Source: Ceratobasidium sp. AG-K (lineage: Eukaryota; Basidiomycota; Agaricomycetes; Cantharellales; Ceratobasidiaceae). Taken from it: a stretch of DNA of 64,000 bases. The notes beneath the pieces were generated by a model. It was not told the DNA's origin. It worked only from the letters and a program-made list of their open reading frames with translations, and made no database searches. The stretch lies in the NCBI GenBank assembly GCA_037039685.1, contig JAWNGF010000004.1, positions 2,790,001-2,854,000 on the forward strand, given 5' to 3'. The position numbers and the translations under genes were made by a program. Positions 61,801-64,000 of the stretch are shown here, one piece after another (the stretch's first letter is position 1; every line of letters starts with the position of its first letter).

Positions 61801-63639
61801 TACACGCCGCCACTGGTCACTGATACTAGCAACTCGGACTCCAGTGACATCCCTCGCATTCCTGGAGGCCTCTATTACCCTCCAGACGACTTCCACCGTC
61901 TCTGCGACGTTGTACCGCCGCCCGAACTCCCGACGCCTCCTCCTACACCTGAGGCGACAAATTACACATCGAATTACGTGCCGATTGACTCAGTCAACGA
62001 CATTGCCGATGGCGAACCAGCCTGGGCATTCGCCGCCCGTGTTTCAGCTATAAACAATAACCCGACGATCGAAGAAGCACTTGCTGGCCCGGAAAGCGAG
62101 AAATGGCGTGAAGCCATGGATCGTGAGTACGACAACCTTGTACGTCTAGGAGCTTTCGAGAAAGCACCAAGACCAAAGCAACCGATCAACGTCATAGGCT
62201 GCCGCTGGGTGCTTGCCCGTAAACGAAACGAACTAGGCGAGATTACCCGCTACAAAGCGCGACTAGTCGCTAAGGGTTACACCCAGAAACCCGGTCAAGA
62301 CTTCGACGACACCTTTGCCCCCGTCCTTCGACTCGAATCCTTTCGTATCTTATGCGCACTCGCTAACTTCTACGACTGGGACATGCGTCAACTCGACGTC
62401 ATTTCAGCCTACCTACACGCTGACCTAGAGGAAGAGCTCTTTATGGAGCAAATCCCCTACTACTCCGACGACTCTGGCGACGTTCTTCGACTCCGACGAT
62501 CGCTCTACGGCCTCAAACAGTCTGGGCGAGTCTGGAATCAAACTCTGGACCGAAAGCTCAAAGCACTCGGCTATTCCCCCCTCCTTTCCGATGCTTGCAT
62601 TTACTGTCGCATTCGCTACGAGCTCGGAACCGTCCAGACGGCGATAATCGCTATTCACGTCGATGACTCTGTTGTCATCACATCCCCGGAGTGCACCGAC
62701 TCCGTCGTTCGCGAGCTTACTACCGAGTTCGAAATGCGCGACCTCGGCCCTCTGCGACACTTCCTAGGCATCCAGATCGAACGTTATCGATCCGAACGCA
62801 CCCTTGTACTGAAACAGACCGCATATATCGACTCTATCGTCGAACTTGCTGGTCTAGTCGATGCCTACCCACTCAACATCCCAATGAGCCCGCATACATC
62901 CCTTACCCGACATGTCGGCACTCGTCCTGACTACCCTTACCAAACCATGATCGGCAAGCTCATGTATGCAGCTATATGCACACGTCCAGACATTTCCTAC
63001 GCCGTCACCTACCTATCCCAATTCAGTTCTTGCTACGGACCTCCCCACGTTACAGCCGTCAAGAACGTTCTTCGATACCTTAAGGGTACTTCCTTTTTAG
63101 GTCTTACTTATCGCCGCAAGAATCTCGAAACCACGATTGGCGAAGTCGGCTATGCTGACGCGGATTTTGCTTCAAGCACGATGGATCGTAAGTCCATTTC
63201 CGGCAACGTCTTCATGTTCGGAGGCGCCGCTGTATCTTGGCTCTCCAAGAAGCAATCCACCGTCGCTCTTTCGACGATGGAAGCCGAGTACATGTCGATT
63301 ACCTCAGCTACAACTCAGGCACTGTGGATGCGTCGATTCTTCGAGGAACTCTCATTCCCATCGGCGGCACCTACCCTCATTGTCTCCGACAACCTTGCAG
63401 CTCTTACGCTGACCGTTGAATCCCAATTCCACGCTCGTGCCAAGCACATCGACATCAAGCACCATTTCGTACGCGACACGATCGAGAACCGACTCGTTTC
63501 AACCATGTATGTCAAATCGGCCGAGAACCTTGCTGACGCATTTACCAAGGCGTTACCAGTAACTCAATTCAACTATTTCATGAATACGATCCTCGGCGAA
63601 CAAGTTTTTGCCGACGAGGACGACTACCTTTGGAACTGA
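58885..63639 (+). CDS. Copia-type Gag-Pol polyprotein (1,584 aa)
   Basis: One uninterrupted frame carries all functions needed for retrotransposition. Gag occupies about residues 1-300 and ends with a zinc knuckle (CNNCSRIGHWAAEC, about 270-283). The aspartic protease has WIADSGSTTHIANN (Asp-Ser-Gly at about 355). The integrase has an HHCC motif (WHKILGHIGPQALERI ... CEACIQAKAH) and the catalytic triad Asp572, Asp635 and Glu671, with 35 residues between the last two. Reverse transcriptase has RYKARLVAKGYTQKPGQDFD, DVISAYLHADLEEELFMEQI and the active-site IAIHVDDSVVI (Asp1260-Asp1261). RNase H includes VGYADADFASS and STVALSTMEAEYMS. No frameshift separates gag from pol, as in copia and unlike Ty1. 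All catalytic residues are present, so the element is potentially active. It ends DEDDYLWN. Confidence 0.95.
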   Translation: MAETMNTSGSASHYRITPLRGTENYNVWRIQMEDILTDLDLYQFVNRTTPCPKAQIEVTITPVKDDKGVQPPDETVVQANKAYTDWSKIDRKALSHIRLRVDGHVLTHIQTCNTSADAWDVLAATFQVQGTIGLIGLRRKFFSHRMTDGEDLEEHIRRMRDWYQQINDIDTGSCSEVDFITTLVASLPESWDSFTQSISFNIDRQDLNKQANQIGDIRARIMAEAHRRTTRNEGNNAFYGNTKPGHLKFMKNNPNHRPAPRSPDKSNSKCNNCSRIGHWAAECRQPGGGAYKKNANNERNHQQRKFNTPARHKNRDNRAHIAVENNAPTDSYAFQALDSDNTSFLSHLSGAWIADSGSTTHIANNRSAFIDYTPAQGTITGVSGKEAIIGRGTVLLRSTIDQHGNRSKVLTLRDVAHVPTCPANLISLSKVTDNGYEIEIKGTDLRIISAHGETIALGRKNTNRPNGSLWHIQCQTDRASELKKSKINAEIALFKHTGRTWYEWHKILGHIGPQALERIKKTNAVSGMEVTESPEGLNFECEACIQAKAHTAPFPKESQTVVKDIGELIVTDVWGPAKVNSIGRYRYYVSFTDVATRFTHLGFLRHKDETLEEYKAFESMINTQLDKKIKKVRFDNGGEFVNKDWRTHTREKGTILETTSPYSAQQNGIAERLNRTLTEKARAMLIEAQAPLFLWNEAIAYACYLKNRVPTQVHGQFQPTPFEAFWGRKPDVSTLRPWGTKCYVLNQSGDRSKLDPKTITAIFTGISDHQGKSWRYYKKGANKILYSRNITFPRVIQAHTGEPNDLQLEESVAPPAEGEEKVPEDNTAKRQGENAETGGEKDEPKIQQQRELKAIKEEVKSEQKAAHSSTPPKTKLESAPLISSQSARSPTDMRPDTLASIQSINALSTTTRPGIQTRRSQPNAPAISLEKERGGIQIKIKDQAALPTIDELTTFCSDSTVVSDNEYESLYAYTPPLVTDTSNSDSSDIPRIPGGLYYPPDDFHRLCDVVPPPELPTPPPTPEATNYTSNYVPIDSVNDIADGEPAWAFAARVSAINNNPTIEEALAGPESEKWREAMDREYDNLVRLGAFEKAPRPKQPINVIGCRWVLARKRNELGEITRYKARLVAKGYTQKPGQDFDDTFAPVLRLESFRILCALANFYDWDMRQLDVISAYLHADLEEELFMEQIPYYSDDSGDVLRLRRSLYGLKQSGRVWNQTLDRKLKALGYSPLLSDACIYCRIRYELGTVQTAIIAIHVDDSVVITSPECTDSVVRELTTEFEMRDLGPLRHFLGIQIERYRSERTLVLKQTAYIDSIVELAGLVDAYPLNIPMSPHTSLTRHVGTRPDYPYQTMIGKLMYAAICTRPDISYAVTYLSQFSSCYGPPHVTAVKNVLRYLKGTSFLGLTYRRKNLETTIGEVGYADADFASSTMDRKSISGNVFMFGGAAVSWLSKKQSTVALSTMEAEYMSITSATTQALWMRRFFEELSFPSAAPTLIVSDNLAALTLTVESQFHARAKHIDIKHHFVRDTIENRLVSTMYVKSAENLADAFTKALPVTQFNYFMNTILGEQVFADEDDYLWN

Positions 63640-63750
63640 TTCATTCCCTTATCCTTTTCCTTTTTTCTTTTCCAAACGGTCACTCTAGTCTGCTTTCTGT
63701 ATGCCGATAATTTCTCTTTCTGCTTGTAATCTTTTTAACGCTTACTCGAT

Positions 63751-63760
63751 TGAGGGGGAG
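63751..63760 (+). promoter_or_regulatory. Polypurine tract of the copia element
   Basis: TGAGGGGGAG lies immediately before the 3' LTR and would prime plus-strand DNA synthesis. Confidence 0.8.
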
Positions 63761-64000
63761 TGTTGAAATAGATAATTACCCAATGTATATACATAACGAA
63801 TGTACGAGAACTTACCAGTACCTACGAGCGATAGCAATCGAGCGAAGCGTAGTAGGTACTAGCATATACTCGACGCTTGACCGTAGGGTATATAAGGCGC
63901 GCTCCGTGCGCCGTTCTCGTTCTCATTCTCTCATTCTCTCTCTCTTCTCTTTGTATATAGTCACTCGTTTATAACATTTCTCTTATCGCTTTTATATACA
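63761..64000 (+). repeat. 3' LTR of the copia element (last 8 bases outside window)
   Basis: Matches 58556-58795 base for base as read by eye. The remaining eight bases, the target duplication and the 5' part of the hAT transposase should follow beyond the window. Confidence 0.9.

Larger units (their letters stand above)
58556..64000 (+). mobile_element. Intact Ty1/copia LTR retrotransposon (3' LTR cut by window end)
   Basis: Full-length element: 5' LTR 58556-58803, primer-binding site 58804-58820, single gag-pol frame 58885-63639, polypurine tract 63751-63760, and 3' LTR from 63761 past the window end. The integrase-before-reverse-transcriptase order identifies the Pseudoviridae-like copia class. 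The visible 240 bases of the two LTRs look identical by eye, so insertion is recent. It landed in the hAT transposase gene; the five bases before it are CAGGT, the expected target duplication if repeated on the far side. Confidence 0.95.

Noticed and set aside
61577..62053. 158-codon frame inside gag-pol
   Set aside because: Out-of-frame shadow of the polyprotein linker between integrase and reverse transcriptase.

Overview
The window looks like nuclear DNA of a filamentous basidiomycete. Genes are split by many short (about 45-60 nt) GT-AG introns and packed on both strands, and the families present are typical of Agaricomycetes (DUF6534 membrane protein, short secreted tyrosinase, CVNH/trefoil lectin, expanded F-box-like LRR family, HSPA12-type Hsp70, NACHT-WD40 remnant). 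The F-box-like family, whose members begin 'MLEL' followed by a conserved N-terminal helix, recalls Rhizoctonia/Ceratobasidiaceae. That placement is from memory and was not tested.

Layout. 1-790: 3' end of a DUF6534 membrane protein (+). 1763-3116: secreted tyrosinase (+). 3294-4384: GDT1/TMEM165-type transporter (-). 5430-6489: COP9 signalosome subunit 7 (-). 7154-9495: GH13 alpha-glucosidase (+). 9638-11072: multi-pass membrane protein (-), divergent from 11325-13450, mitochondrial-type glutamyl-tRNA synthetase (+). 13678-16075: a three-part lectin protein with an N-terminal CVNH domain, a glycine-rich hydrophobic middle and a C-terminal trefoil (-). 16725-25263: F-box-like island with two 552-aa genes, three decayed fragments, and a near-perfect 1.4-kb palindrome (20613-22012) bounded by TA dinucleotides. 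25457-29642: CAND1/TIP120 (-), divergent from 29845-35379, UBR1-type N-recognin (+). 35618-37263 and 41044-42689: two more F-box-like genes (+) flanking a GRAM-type membrane protein (37624-39998, -). 43070-44295: PNPOx-fold protein. 44947-46760: aldehyde dehydrogenase. 47089-49072: broken NACHT-WD40 gene. 49519-50413 (-) and 50492-53095 (+): small membrane protein and Mdv1/Caf4-like mitochondrial fission adaptor, starting 78 nt apart. 53366-55817: Hsp70-like ATPase. 56067-58555: hAT transposon, interrupted by an intact Ty1/copia retrotransposon (58556 to the window end) with LTRs that look identical.

Several housekeeping genes belong to cullin/ubiquitin control: CSN7 (deneddylation), CAND1 (exchange of F-box receptors on cullin-1) and UBR1 (N-degron E3). 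They sit among many F-box-like genes, the kind of protein that cycle manages. This may be coincidence.

A caution for any reader: at least six otherwise well-conserved genes are broken by a single missing base in a short homopolymer run. Adding one base back restores the family length and frame each time. This pattern suggests assembly indel error rather than real pseudogenes. The fragments at 16.7-18.4 kb, 24.9 kb and the NACHT-WD40 gene have additional stops or deletions and look truly decayed.
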